Source: a virus
Length of the DNA stretch: 31,550 bases
Virus record (IMG/VR): IMGVR_UViG_3300023110_000121
Span: 1-31,550 of that record
Direction: 5' to 3' (one strand)
Below the pieces are notes generated by a model. The model was not told the DNA's origin. It saw only the letters and a program-made list of their open reading frames with translations, and searched no databases. Numbering within the stretch: the first letter of the stretch is position 1; the number at the start of each line of letters is the position of its first letter. This document shows positions 8,407 through 16,167 of the stretch, one piece after another. Both the position numbers and the translations under genes were made by a program.

Positions 8407-8414
8407 TATTTATA
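8407..8414 (-). promoter_or_regulatory. T4-type late promoter for the 102-aa and 892-aa genes
   Basis: Minus-strand TATAAATA followed by G, exact late-promoter core, in the 41-base gap upstream of the ATG at 8376. The two downstream genes are coupled by a TAATG overlap and should be co-transcribed. Confidence 0.8.
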
Positions 8415-8417
8415 ACA

Positions 8418-9269
8418 TTACGCATCTACACTGATCCTTTTTGCTTTAATACTCGTATTAGTGTATGATGGCGATAATGTAAATTTTACATCACCGCTTA
8501 CAATTGAAGCATCAAATGTACCTAGTGATGAATCAGTTTTAACTTCTGCGTATTCTGTTAAAAATACATTAGTTCCATTATGTGTTAAAAGAATTTCAGT
8601 AGAATGATACTTACTATCTGAATCATGCTCTAACTGAACTATATACTTACATGTTCTAAATTCCGAAGCTTGAAAAGTATCAACTATTTGTCCTGTGCCA
8701 GCTGAATCCAAATCATTATTAACTGCATTGTCTATATTATCAGCTCTGCTGCTTCCTATAGAGCCAGTGTACTTGGCACCAGTCACAAATATAACATTTG
8801 ATCCGTCCATTGCTGAAGGTAAATTTGTTCCAATAAAATGTAAAACACCAGATTGATAATCAAAAAACCATTCATCATTGTTACCACTACCGGCAGCAAA
8901 CAATTGTGTTCCTGTGCTAGTTGGATCTGAAGCACCAGTTGTATCTGCATACACAACAAGCTGATATGTTGATCCAAATTCAGGTGGAATCCAATCTGTA
9001 TGTCCAGTTTTCCATGTTCTATTTGCCGTAGCTGTAGTGTCTTCTGTTGTTTCTAAATTTGTATAAATGGTAACAACACCTGAACTTGATCCAGGTTTTG
9101 TTGAAGGAATAGATCCAGCTTGACTCCATATCTTGTCACCTCTTAGTAGAAGAGGACTAGCAATAGCTTCGTTTGTTGCACCTTTTACAGAATTAACATC
9201 TGTTTTAGTTGCGCCAAATCCAACTTTCTTAAAAAGATAATCAACTTTTTGAGTATCAGTAATAGCCAC
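8418..9269 (-). CDS. Virion structural protein (283 aa)
   Basis: The start is GTG at 9269 with AGGAG seven bases upstream; the nearby upstream ATG is followed at once by a stop and is excluded. The N-terminus, TDTQKVDYLFKKVGFG then NEAIASPLLLRGD, and the NRTWKTGHTDWIPPEFGSTY segment near residues 83-102 resemble a conserved virion protein of T4-like cyanophages and pelagiphages with no assigned role. No signal peptide or membrane segment is evident. It lies 9 bases after the 1038-residue gene and shares its promoter at 12812-12819. Placement among fibre genes suggests a fibre or baseplate-periphery part. Confidence 0.8.
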   Translation of the reverse strand: MAITDTQKVDYLFKKVGFGATKTDVNSVKGATNEAIASPLLLRGDKIWSQAGSIPSTKPGSSSGVVTIYTNLETTEDTTATANRTWKTGHTDWIPPEFGSTYQLVVYADTTGASDPTSTGTQLFAAGSGNNDEWFFDYQSGVLHFIGTNLPSAMDGSNVIFVTGAKYTGSIGSSRADNIDNAVNNDLDSAGTGQIVDTFQASEFRTCKYIVQLEHDSDSKYHSTEILLTHNGTNVFLTEYAEVKTDSSLGTFDASIVSGDVKFTLSPSYTNTSIKAKRISVDA

Positions 9270-9278
9270 TACATTCTC

Positions 9279-12200
9279 CTATGTAATACTCAAGCTAGTT
9301 ATGCTTTGCCCTGAAGATAAAGCAATTCTAACTAAAGCTACGTTATTAGTAGCATTTGTTAAACTTTCAGTTCCAAGAGTCATTGTAAAAGAACCACTGA
9401 GAGATGTGTTAGATGCAACAATATCGCTTCCTGTCGATGCACATCCGTTTGAACCATTACCACCATTTCCGGTATCGGCTCCTGGGACACCAGCACCTGC
9501 GTATTGTGTACTACAATCTAACCAACCGTTTGATGTTGATGTATCGTCAATAGTTGTGCCAGGTGCCGCAATAAAGAGTCCTGCAATTCCGGAAGATGTA
9601 ATATTGATGTTGAAATTTGATACTGCTGTTCTTCTAAAAGCAAATGTAAAATATTGTGTACCGGTATCACCGCTTCTGTTTGGTCCAGCTGGTAAAAATC
9701 CACTGCTATAATTTGTTACATCGTGTTTTAGTATACCAAGTCTAACTGTGGCTTCTTTTGTTCCAGCAACTCCTGGGTCTGCAGATTCTGAATAAAGACT
9801 ATTTGTATAAAAATTTGTAGAACTTGTATATGAAGGAGTATCGGCTGAATCACCGTTAAAATCAAAAATTCTAACTCCATCATCATCATATGTTCCACCT
9901 AAAGCATCTGCTACTGCAATTGCAATTTCACTAATTCCAGATTGTGAAGCTGTGTGCACTTGAATTTTTTCTGTTAAGTTACCAGAAGAACCTACACCAT
10001 TAGTGTTTCTTGCTCTAACACTTAATGCTTCAACTGTTCTTACGCTTGATGTTGTAATAGGTACTGTTAAATTTCCGATGGCATATGCTGAACTAACCCC
10101 AACGTCTGTAGTCGGTATTCCACCAGATAACATTGTTGACGCACCGTCAATATTTGCATATGTATAACTTTGAGTTGAAATTGCTGAGCTAGTTGTACTT
10201 TCATAATTTGTGCCGGATAATACCTCAACCACATTACTTACATCACTATATGTTTGTCCAGTTAAGTTGCTTATTTGTGTACCTGATAGAGTTAACGACG
10301 GTGAACCTGAATTGTAATAAGGAATTCCAGAAACATATCTAAAAGTGCCTGCAGCATTTTGTGCCAATGTACCTGTGGCAGAAATAGATGGAGTTGAAGT
10401 TATATCGTCTCTTACAAATTCTAATGTATTTGTTGCACTTCCACTATGATCCATTTTCCAACTGTTTACTCCAACTGAAGCAGCTTTGTTTATTTTTGCT
10501 TTATAGCCTTTATACAAATCAGGGTGATAAATTGAATTATTAAACGAAATGGTTGATCCAGAAGCGTTAAGAAGATTATAGTCTTGCTCATCCGTTATTT
10601 GGATAGCACTATTTGATCCAGTGTTATCAGCACTAGTGAGACTAATAGAGCCATCAGTTGAACCATTAATAATTGCGGATAATGTACCAGAATCTGCATT
10701 ATAAGCAAAGGTTGATAACGTGTTTGTAGATAATGTTGAAGATGACGTTGTCCTAGTTACAGTATCTCCAGCAGATAAACTTGAACCTCCAGATACGTTA
10801 TCTGTAAAGCCTGAAGTAAGTTTAGGACTTGTGCCTGATGAAGAAAATCCAAGTGATATAGTTTTAGTACTTAAAAGATTCGGTGCAGCAATATCTGGAT
10901 CATACACTTTTAAACTTAATGTGCCGTTAGTTGGAATAACTGAAGGGTCTGCAGTTGAATGACTATCTAGCGTAAGCGTCAATGTATCACGGCCTGTGCC
11001 AGTAGTTGTTCCGTCTGCCCATGTGTGGCTTAATCTGCTTCCTAATACTCCACCAGCAGCACTATCACTATCAATATCATCGTTTGTAGAACCATCTCCC
11101 CAATTCATCGTATATGACACGTCTGCCATTGTTGTATTAGTGGTATTATTTTTAAGATATAAACTATTTCCTTCTACGACATATAGATTATTACCACTTA
11201 ATGCGGTACCACCACTAGAATCTCTATATAAAGCAAATGCTACAGCTGGATCGGCTGTGTAAATAATAATATAATCGTCTCTAGTTTGAGAAGCTTCACT
11301 ACCGCTTCCAGCAGCTTGAGTATTAAAAGCTCTTACCTGTACAGTGTACGGTGATCCAGTATTTGATGTATAAGTATGAGATGGAGTGGTATCTGTTGTT
11401 GCGCTGTCTACACTGCCATCGCCCCAATATACATCATAACGATTAGGATTACCAACTGTTGTTAAAGTTAAAGTTACAGTAGTTCCTTCTCCGCCAGCTA
11501 AAGGTGAACCAGTAAAGCTTACACTTTGTACAAAATTGTCTTGTGCGATATTTTTAATAGCTTCATTTAATTGATCAATACCATCTGCAATCGTAGTCGT
11601 ATTATTTAAGGAAAGAAAGCCGTCTCCATAAGAACCATCTGTAGGTGCACCAATATTGGCATCAGCTACACGTGCTTGAACGTAAGCAGAATCAATAAGT
11701 TGTATTGCTTCGGCAGAATCTAGTTTAGAGTTGGCAAGATCTGTTAGTGTTGAAAATGCATTACTATCGTCATTCAACGCTGCGGCTAATTCGTTTAAAG
11801 TATTAAGTTGTTCAGGTGCAGCATCAATTAAAGCATTAATGGCAGAATCAATTTTAGGTTGAGTAATAGATATAATTTCAGCTGAATCTATATCTGTTGA
11901 AATTTCTTTTTGAGTTCCAGAAATAATATTTCCGTCATTATCAACTGAACTAATTGTTAATTTGCCAGCAGAATCTGTTATAGCAAGTGCACCTACAAAT
12001 AGCGTACCTCCAGAAAAATAACCATGTCTAAATCTATATTCATTTGATCCAAGATCTATTGTGCCATCTGAATCTGGTATAATACTATCAGTTACTTTAA
12101 CTGGCCCGAGTATTGATACACCCGATCCGCTATCTATAATATTTTCTAAATCTTGAGTTTCTACAAGAGCTAATACGTCTCCAGAATCAAGTATATTTGG

Positions 12201-12395
12201 AATGTTTGTAAAATTATTATAATCTAAATAGTAACCGCCAGATTCACCACCAAGAGTTCCAGCATTAAATCCTGTGGCGCTACTAACACGACGTACCGGT
12301 GTTCCCGTTACAATCTTTTTGACAATGGTTTGTGCTTCAGAAACCTTTAATTCGGCGTTCTTAGCGACCTTTACTAGGATTTTATCTGTGGCCAT
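9279..12395 (-). CDS. Fibre-like virion protein with two PKD domains (1038 aa)
   Basis: The N-terminus (residues 1-70: ILVKVAKNAELKVSEAQ, GGYYLDYNNFTNIP) is a fibre-type attachment region. It is followed by 'IIPDSDGTIDLGS...FSGGTLFVG' (105-135) and the linker TLNELAAALNDD with one DSAYVQAR motif (195-242). Residues about 295-500 hold two PKD-type beta-sandwich domains, each with WGDGS (YWGDGS 323-328, NWGDGS 431-436) and a downstream SHT(Y/W). The C-terminal 150 residues are Gly/Ser/Thr-rich, with GLFIAAPG, NGWLDCS and GVPGADTGNGGNGSNGC, a pattern also seen in marine T4-like phage structural proteins. PKD domains usually mediate carbohydrate or protein contacts, so a host-surface or capsid-surface role is plausible. 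The ribosome binding site is weak; the gene lies 9 bases after the 117-residue gene and is probably coupled to it. Confidence 0.85.
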   Translation of the reverse strand: MATDKILVKVAKNAELKVSEAQTIVKKIVTGTPVRRVSSATGFNAGTLGGESGGYYLDYNNFTNIPNILDSGDVLALVETQDLENIIDSGSGVSILGPVKVTDSIIPDSDGTIDLGSNEYRFRHGYFSGGTLFVGALAITDSAGKLTISSVDNDGNIISGTQKEISTDIDSAEIISITQPKIDSAINALIDAAPEQLNTLNELAAALNDDSNAFSTLTDLANSKLDSAEAIQLIDSAYVQARVADANIGAPTDGSYGDGFLSLNNTTTIADGIDQLNEAIKNIAQDNFVQSVSFTGSPLAGGEGTTVTLTLTTVGNPNRYDVYWGDGSVDSATTDTTPSHTYTSNTGSPYTVQVRAFNTQAAGSGSEASQTRDDYIIIYTADPAVAFALYRDSSGGTALSGNNLYVVEGNSLYLKNNTTNTTMADVSYTMNWGDGSTNDDIDSDSAAGGVLGSRLSHTWADGTTTGTGRDTLTLTLDSHSTADPSVIPTNGTLSLKVYDPDIAAPNLLSTKTISLGFSSSGTSPKLTSGFTDNVSGGSSLSAGDTVTRTTSSSTLSTNTLSTFAYNADSGTLSAIINGSTDGSISLTSADNTGSNSAIQITDEQDYNLLNASGSTISFNNSIYHPDLYKGYKAKINKAASVGVNSWKMDHSGSATNTLEFVRDDITSTPSISATGTLAQNAAGTFRYVSGIPYYNSGSPSLTLSGTQISNLTGQTYSDVSNVVEVLSGTNYESTTSSAISTQSYTYANIDGASTMLSGGIPTTDVGVSSAYAIGNLTVPITTSSVRTVEALSVRARNTNGVGSSGNLTEKIQVHTASQSGISEIAIAVADALGGTYDDDGVRIFDFNGDSADTPSYTSSTNFYTNSLYSESADPGVAGTKEATVRLGILKHDVTNYSSGFLPAGPNRSGDTGTQYFTFAFRRTAVSNFNINITSSGIAGLFIAAPGTTIDDTSTSNGWLDCSTQYAGAGVPGADTGNGGNGSNGCASTGSDIVASNTSLSGSFTMTLGTESLTNATNNVALVRIALSSGQSITSLSIT

Positions 12396-12404
12396 TTATA
12401 ATAC

Positions 12405-12758
12405 TCATTTTGTCACCGATGGAGTTACTTGAATTCTTCCTTCTAAAATTCTTTCGACAACAGTATTTGCATCACTATCGACAAAAGAAATTTCTACGTC
12501 ATAAACGTATCTTCCTGCTTTAAGAGCATCGGTTTGAGTATTATTTAATGATATTGTTACGACTCCATCGGTTGCGGGACTTGCTATGAGCGTAGTAAAG
12601 TCATGCGTATCAGCGCTATCGCTATTGTAATTCTTTTTCATCTTTGCAGCTACAGAATAATCTGTTAGATTCTTTGCCGCTCCAGTATTATCTGTGAGAT
12701 GAAGTTCAAATGCTACGTCAGCACCTTGATCGATGGTAAATTCTTCGTATTGGGCCAT
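12405..12758 (-). CDS. Small Ig-like virion protein (117 aa)
   Basis: The ATG at 12758 has GGAG about seven bases upstream. The sequence has the pattern of a small beta-sandwich family common next to tail-fibre genes: FTIDQGADVAFELHLTD, NLTDYSVAAKM, a GVVTISL strand, LKAGRYVYDVEI and RILEGRIQVTPSVT. It is the first gene of a unit with the 1038- and 283-residue genes under the late promoter at 12812-12819. The role is structural by context; no enzyme motif is present. Confidence 0.8.
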   Translation of the reverse strand: MAQYEEFTIDQGADVAFELHLTDNTGAAKNLTDYSVAAKMKKNYNSDSADTHDFTTLIASPATDGVVTISLNNTQTDALKAGRYVYDVEISFVDSDANTVVERILEGRIQVTPSVTK

Positions 12759-12782
12759 GAAATACTCCAGTTGATTTCTTTG

Positions 12783-12804
12783 TCGGACGCGCGCGCCCCT
12801 GCCG
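12783..12804 (-). other. GC-rich 5' leader element with a predicted small hairpin
   Basis: A nearly all G/C stretch in an otherwise AT-rich phage. On the minus strand it reads GGCAGGGGCGCGCGCGTCCG and can fold into a five-pair stem with a CGCG loop. It lies immediately downstream of the late promoter at 12812-12819, so it would form the first bases of that transcript. A role in mRNA stability or early elongation is inference. Confidence 0.5.
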
Positions 12805-12811
12805 TTTAATC

Positions 12812-12819
12812 TATTTATA
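12812..12819 (-). promoter_or_regulatory. T4-type late promoter for the 117/1038/283-aa fibre unit
   Basis: Exact TATAAATA followed by G on the minus strand, just after the stop of the 247-residue glycosyltransferase gene and 53 bases before the ATG at 12758. It separates the accessory cassette from the fibre genes transcriptionally. Confidence 0.8.
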
Positions 12820-12830
12820 CAAAAATAAAT

Positions 12831-13574
12831 TTACATCCAATACTTTTTTATCCATGAATCTTTATAATTTTCTATCATATTATTTGAGTTTGAAAAATGT
12901 ATCATTTTAATTGAATCTGAAAATTCATTGTCTATATAATATGGATCTTCATTATTAATTTCATTATGCCAATTACTTTGTATTTTTCTATATTCATCAG
13001 GCGAGTATTTTGCAAACCATTTCATTGGAAACCAATGCCTATTATTATCAATATGCATATCAATAAAATTTTGTTCTCCATTAACTGGACCTTCAGCTTG
13101 TCCGTTATTAATAAAATATTCCTGCCAATAGTCTGGCTTTTCTGTAAATATATCGTATAAATGCTGAGTATCTCCCATATTATACATTTGAAATCCACCG
13201 TTAATTTTACAAAAATTTCTTCTATTAGACCACCATCTTTCGAAACAACCAAATTGTTTCATAGATAATTTATGATTGAGGATATCATTCATATCATTAA
13301 TAATAATCCAATCAATATCTAAAATCAAACATGTTTCACCATTTTCAATATTTCCAAATCCGCTATTATGAAATTCTAATTTATGCCACTGTAACTTATA
13401 TTTTTCTACATCAACAATAGGAACAATAATTATATTTTCATTTAAATTTTTATCATCATCAGTGTAACAATAAAAATTAAAATCAATTGTACTATTCGCT
13501 TTCAATCCTTCATATAAATTATTTACATATCGATAGTTATACTTAGTTCCAACTTTTAAAGTTAGTATGTTCAT
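12831..13574 (-). CDS. Probable GT-A-type glycosyltransferase (247 aa)
   Basis: Residues 82-90 contain CLILDIDWI, a D-x-D motif (Asp86/Asp88) after a hydrophobic strand, as in metal-dependent nucleotide-sugar transferases. FYCYTDD near 34-40 and NGGFQMYN near 125-132 fit GT8-like or related folds. The N-terminal 60 residues closely parallel those of the plus-strand gene at 14816-15565 (shared FYCYTDD, N..L and NII), so the two are paralogues. The start overlaps the end of the PP-loop gene by four bases (ATGA). DNA is more AT-rich than the flanking structural genes. Acceptor and sugar cannot be told from sequence. Confidence 0.75.
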   Translation of the reverse strand: MNILTLKVGTKYNYRYVNNLYEGLKANSTIDFNFYCYTDDDKNLNENIIIVPIVDVEKYKLQWHKLEFHNSGFGNIENGETCLILDIDWIIINDMNDILNHKLSMKQFGCFERWWSNRRNFCKINGGFQMYNMGDTQHLYDIFTEKPDYWQEYFINNGQAEGPVNGEQNFIDMHIDNNRHWFPMKWFAKYSPDEYRKIQSNWHNEINNEDPYYIDNEFSDSIKMIHFSNSNNMIENYKDSWIKKYWM

Positions 13575-14239
13575 AAGGATTCACCGTCATAATGTCCAAA
13601 TGCCCAATATTTTTCATGGCACCACCAACAACTTTTACACGGTCCATTTGGTTCATCACCAATACAAGATACAGTATGTTGAAATATTTCTTTTAAACCT
13701 TTTTCTTCATACATGAGTCTCACCCATCTTTTATCATAAGAGCTTATTATATTAGAGTCTTCATACTTAATACCTTTATCATTTTTTTCACCTACATTAC
13801 GATTAGAGCTTCCGGGATCTTTGTATTTAAATGATTGATCTTGTGGTGATAGAGTACTTCCTGAAAATACCATATCATTGTCACACATACCTTCTTTCCT
13901 TAAAAGCGCGTACACAGGACGATGATATTTAGGTTTGTCTTCTCCAGCAAGCTTATTGTATGCAAATAAATAGAGATCGTTTATTTTTACAGTAGGGAAT
14001 TTATTTTTTATATATGAATATACTTTTTTAGCCGCATCGGGCGAATAAGCGTTCACTCTTCTCATATCCCAACCGTGAACAGGTGTTATTTGAAATTCTT
14101 GTATATTGTTTTCAATTACATATTCGCATATTAAATAAAAAACTAAAGTTGAATCTGTACCGCCTGATAAGTTTAATACTGCGTTTTTATAATTAAGCTC
14201 GATTAATCTTTTATGTAAATATTTTTCGTATTCTTCCAT
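13571..14239 (-). CDS. QueC-like PP-loop ATPase family protein (222 aa)
   Basis: The ATG at 14239 is chosen over the in-frame GTG one codon earlier because AAAGG lies upstream and its A is shared with the TGA of the preceding gene. Residues 22-31 (LNLSGGTDST) are the PP-loop that binds ATP pyrophosphate. The C-terminus carries Cys192, Cys201, Cys204 and Cys207 in a C-x8-C-x2-C-x2-C pattern (GPCKSCWWC), the spacing of the zinc site in QueC, 7-cyano-7-deazaguanine synthase, and the length also matches. The middle of the protein does not obviously match QueC, and no queD, queE or folE partner is in the window. A sugar amidotransferase-type or other PP-loop enzyme therefore remains possible given the glycosyltransferase neighbours. 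Confidence 0.75.
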   Translation of the reverse strand: MEEYEKYLHKRLIELNYKNAVLNLSGGTDSTLVFYLICEYVIENNIQEFQITPVHGWDMRRVNAYSPDAAKKVYSYIKNKFPTVKINDLYLFAYNKLAGEDKPKYHRPVYALLRKEGMCDNDMVFSGSTLSPQDQSFKYKDPGSSNRNVGEKNDKGIKYEDSNIISSYDKRWVRLMYEEKGLKEIFQHTVSCIGDEPNGPCKSCWWCHEKYWAFGHYDGESL

Positions 14240-14805
14240 CACACCTTTCCTATTATCATATATCTTGTATATTTTTCGAAATTAAGTTCTCCACTATAAT
14301 ATTCATCAATTACACCATATTGCTCTGCTAATTCATCACAGCTATCAACACAATTAACGTGATCTTTAATTTCTCTATAGTTATTACTTTGAAGAACAAC
14401 TGTTGTTCCTTTCTCTATCTTAAGAGGTTTCATATGTTCGCAAGACGTATTTATCACCATACCATCATATAAAAAATTATTACAGTTTATCTCGTCGACT
14501 TTAACTTTTTCTATGTCATTAAAAAATATATTCCTAGCTATATTTACAACCTCAGCATCTATGTCATGCAACAGTATTCTTTGCACTTTTGGATATATCT
14601 TTAAAAGTCTTGGAACTATAATATTACCAAACCAACTACCAGCAACATAAATTTTTTCTGGTAAAATGTTAATCTTCTCTAATTCAGCTGCTAACCAAGA
14701 TTTACATTTTATTTGCTTTTCATCGTAAGACTGAACTATATCTTTTGCTAAATGAGGATGTTTTTTAATAGCTCTTTGTGTTTTAGTGTCTATAAAAAAG
14801 TGCAT
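14239..14805 (-). CDS. SAM-dependent methyltransferase-fold protein (188 aa)
   Basis: Residues 51-62 (KIYVAGSWFGNI) followed by an acidic strand end (ILLHDIDAEVVNIA, 77-90) form a class I Rossmann methyltransferase pattern, though motif I is not the usual GxGxG. INTSCEHM at 118-125 occupies the motif IV position and is a signature of a small methyltransferase-like family in marine phages. The start has AGAGG about five bases upstream. It is transcribed divergently from the glycosyltransferase at 14816 with only ten bases between them, and its end is coupled to the PP-loop gene by TGATG. The substrate is unknown; the lack of a canonical glycine motif leaves catalysis unproven. Confidence 0.65.
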   Translation of the reverse strand: MHFFIDTKTQRAIKKHPHLAKDIVQSYDEKQIKCKSWLAAELEKINILPEKIYVAGSWFGNIIVPRLLKIYPKVQRILLHDIDAEVVNIARNIFFNDIEKVKVDEINCNNFLYDGMVINTSCEHMKPLKIEKGTTVVLQSNNYREIKDHVNCVDSCDELAEQYGVIDEYYSGELNFEKYTRYMIIGKV

Positions 14806-14810
14806 AAATA
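14791..14810 (+). promoter_or_regulatory. Candidate plus-strand late promoter(s) for the reversed glycosyltransferase
   Basis: TATAAAAA (14791-14798) and CATAAATA (14803-14810) each match the late core at seven of eight positions on the plus strand. With T4 late-promoter geometry the second would start transcription at or within a few bases of the ATG at 14816, predicting a leaderless message. The evidence is weak, but the gene is otherwise without a promoter. Confidence 0.3.
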
Positions 14811-14815
14811 CCTCT

Positions 14816-15565
14816 ATGATAAATGTAATTTGTGTGAAATGGGGTGATAAGTATAGTTATGAGAATGTCAATAGACTTCATACTATGGTTAAAAAATATT
14901 TGAATATACCGTTCACTTTCTATTGTTATACTGACGATCCTACTAATGTGGATGCCAACATTATTAAAATAAAATCAAATTATTTAGAAACTTATTGGAA
15001 TAAATTGGCTATGTTTCAAAATAATTTTGTACCAACTGGTCCTTGTCTTTACTTTGACTTAGATATCGTAATACAAAATCCCATTGATACTCTATTAGAC
15101 TATTTATCTGACAATTTAACTATGATAAAATGCCATTGGAAAGGAAACATTGTTACAGATGGAAGTTCGCGCCGTGAAAAAGATAGATGGGACATGAACG
15201 TTAATTCCAGTGTGTTACTTTGGAAATCTAATAGTCTTACTAAAATATGGAAACATTTTTATGAAAACGCTGATTATTTCATGGTTCAATACAAAGGAAT
15301 AGACAGATTTTTATTTCATGAAAAATTTGAATTAAATTATTTTCCAGAAGGATTATTCTATTCTAGAATGAATGGAGAAAAAGAAGAAGATTATACGCAT
15401 GCTAAATTGTACGATGTGAATCTTTTTAAAAATATTGAAACAAGAGTAAGAATGAAAGATTTCAAAGAAATATATTTACATCATATACCTGAAAGAATGA
15501 TATGTCTCTTTAACGGGCCTACTGAAGATTGGACTTACGAAGGATTTGAAAACTATTGGTCTTGA
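14816..15565 (+). CDS. Probable GT-A-type glycosyltransferase on the opposite strand (249 aa)
   Basis: The ATG at 14816 is preferred; an in-frame GTG at 14786 would overlap the divergent methyltransferase gene and add residues not shared with the paralogue. Neither start has a Shine-Dalgarno sequence. Residues 76-84 (PCLYFDLDI) give the D-x-D metal/nucleotide-sugar motif (Asp81/Asp83). FTFYCYTDD (33-41) and the surrounding N-terminal region match the 247-residue gene at 12831. DMNVNSSVLLW further on resembles the acceptor-side strand of such enzymes. It is the only plus-strand gene seen. It is divergent from the methyltransferase gene and overlaps the oxygenase gene's end by 13 bases convergently. 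The acceptor is unknown. Confidence 0.75.
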   Translation: MINVICVKWGDKYSYENVNRLHTMVKKYLNIPFTFYCYTDDPTNVDANIIKIKSNYLETYWNKLAMFQNNFVPTGPCLYFDLDIVIQNPIDTLLDYLSDNLTMIKCHWKGNIVTDGSSRREKDRWDMNVNSSVLLWKSNSLTKIWKHFYENADYFMVQYKGIDRFLFHEKFELNYFPEGLFYSRMNGEKEEDYTHAKLYDVNLFKNIETRVRMKDFKEIYLHHIPERMICLFNGPTEDWTYEGFENYWS

Positions 15566-16167
15566 ATATCTTCAATCATCATTTCCCAAAAATTTTTGTC
15601 AGGTATAATAAATCCTAAAGTCAACCTAGGCTCATAAGCTCGGGCACAATGCCAATATATTTTATCTTTTTCTTTTAAATTTCCATAATAACCAACTTTA
15701 GCTGTCCACCCAGGTGTGTCATGCATTGTTATTGTTTTTAAAGTTATAGGATCTTTATATCTAAAATATCCATTTCCATTTTTAGTATATGAAAAAAGTA
15801 TGTTATATCCACTGGCATTATGATTATTATGCCACCCCATGTATCCTCCTTCAGGATAATACATTTTAACAGCACAATGTTTGGCACTTAATATATCATT
15901 AAAGTCTGAATCGACTTGTCTTATTCTTTCTCTTAAATTTAATGTTGTCGTGTGTGTATAAGCTATGTCTGTACCATAACTTACTTCTGGCCACCCAATA
16001 TGATTTTCTTGATCTATAGTTTTAAAATATTCTTCTTCAGTATAATAGTCATTTTTGTCTGCCTTTCCTTCCAATTTAAATACTGATTTATCTAAACTTT
16101 CGATCCATGTGGAGTAATCATTTAATAAATTAATTATTTCTTTATTTTGAATTTTAATATTAATCAT
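15553..16167 (-). CDS. 2OG-Fe(II) oxygenase-like protein (204 aa)
   Basis: Residues 103-125 (YYPEGGYMGWHNNHN then YNILFSY), GNGYFRY (131-137) and WHCARAYEPRLTLGF (172-186) follow the double-stranded beta-helix layout of 2-oxoglutarate/iron dioxygenases common in T4-like marine phages. Candidate ligands are His113, His173 and the 2OG-binding Arg181. The position of the usual Asp in HxD is Asn115, which is atypical. The start overlaps the upstream glycosyltransferase gene by eight bases, with GAGAG as a weak ribosome binding site. Plausible targets are a protein side chain, a sugar or a nucleobase; nothing in the sequence decides. Confidence 0.7.
   Translation of the reverse strand: MINIKIQNKEIINLLNDYSTWIESLDKSVFKLEGKADKNDYYTEEEYFKTIDQENHIGWPEVSYGTDIAYTHTTTLNLRERIRQVDSDFNDILSAKHCAVKMYYPEGGYMGWHNNHNASGYNILFSYTKNGNGYFRYKDPITLKTITMHDTPGWTAKVGYYGNLKEKDKIYWHCARAYEPRLTLGFIIPDKNFWEMMIEDIQDQ

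Noticed and set aside
9301-9711. 136-codon plus-strand open frame
   Set aside because: It is antisense to the C-terminal region of the 1038-residue protein, which has clear family features on the other strand.
14786-14815. GTG at 14786 as the start of the plus-strand glycosyltransferase
   Set aside because: It would overlap the divergent gene, has no ribosome binding site, and adds residues absent from the paralogue; the ATG at 14816 fits better.
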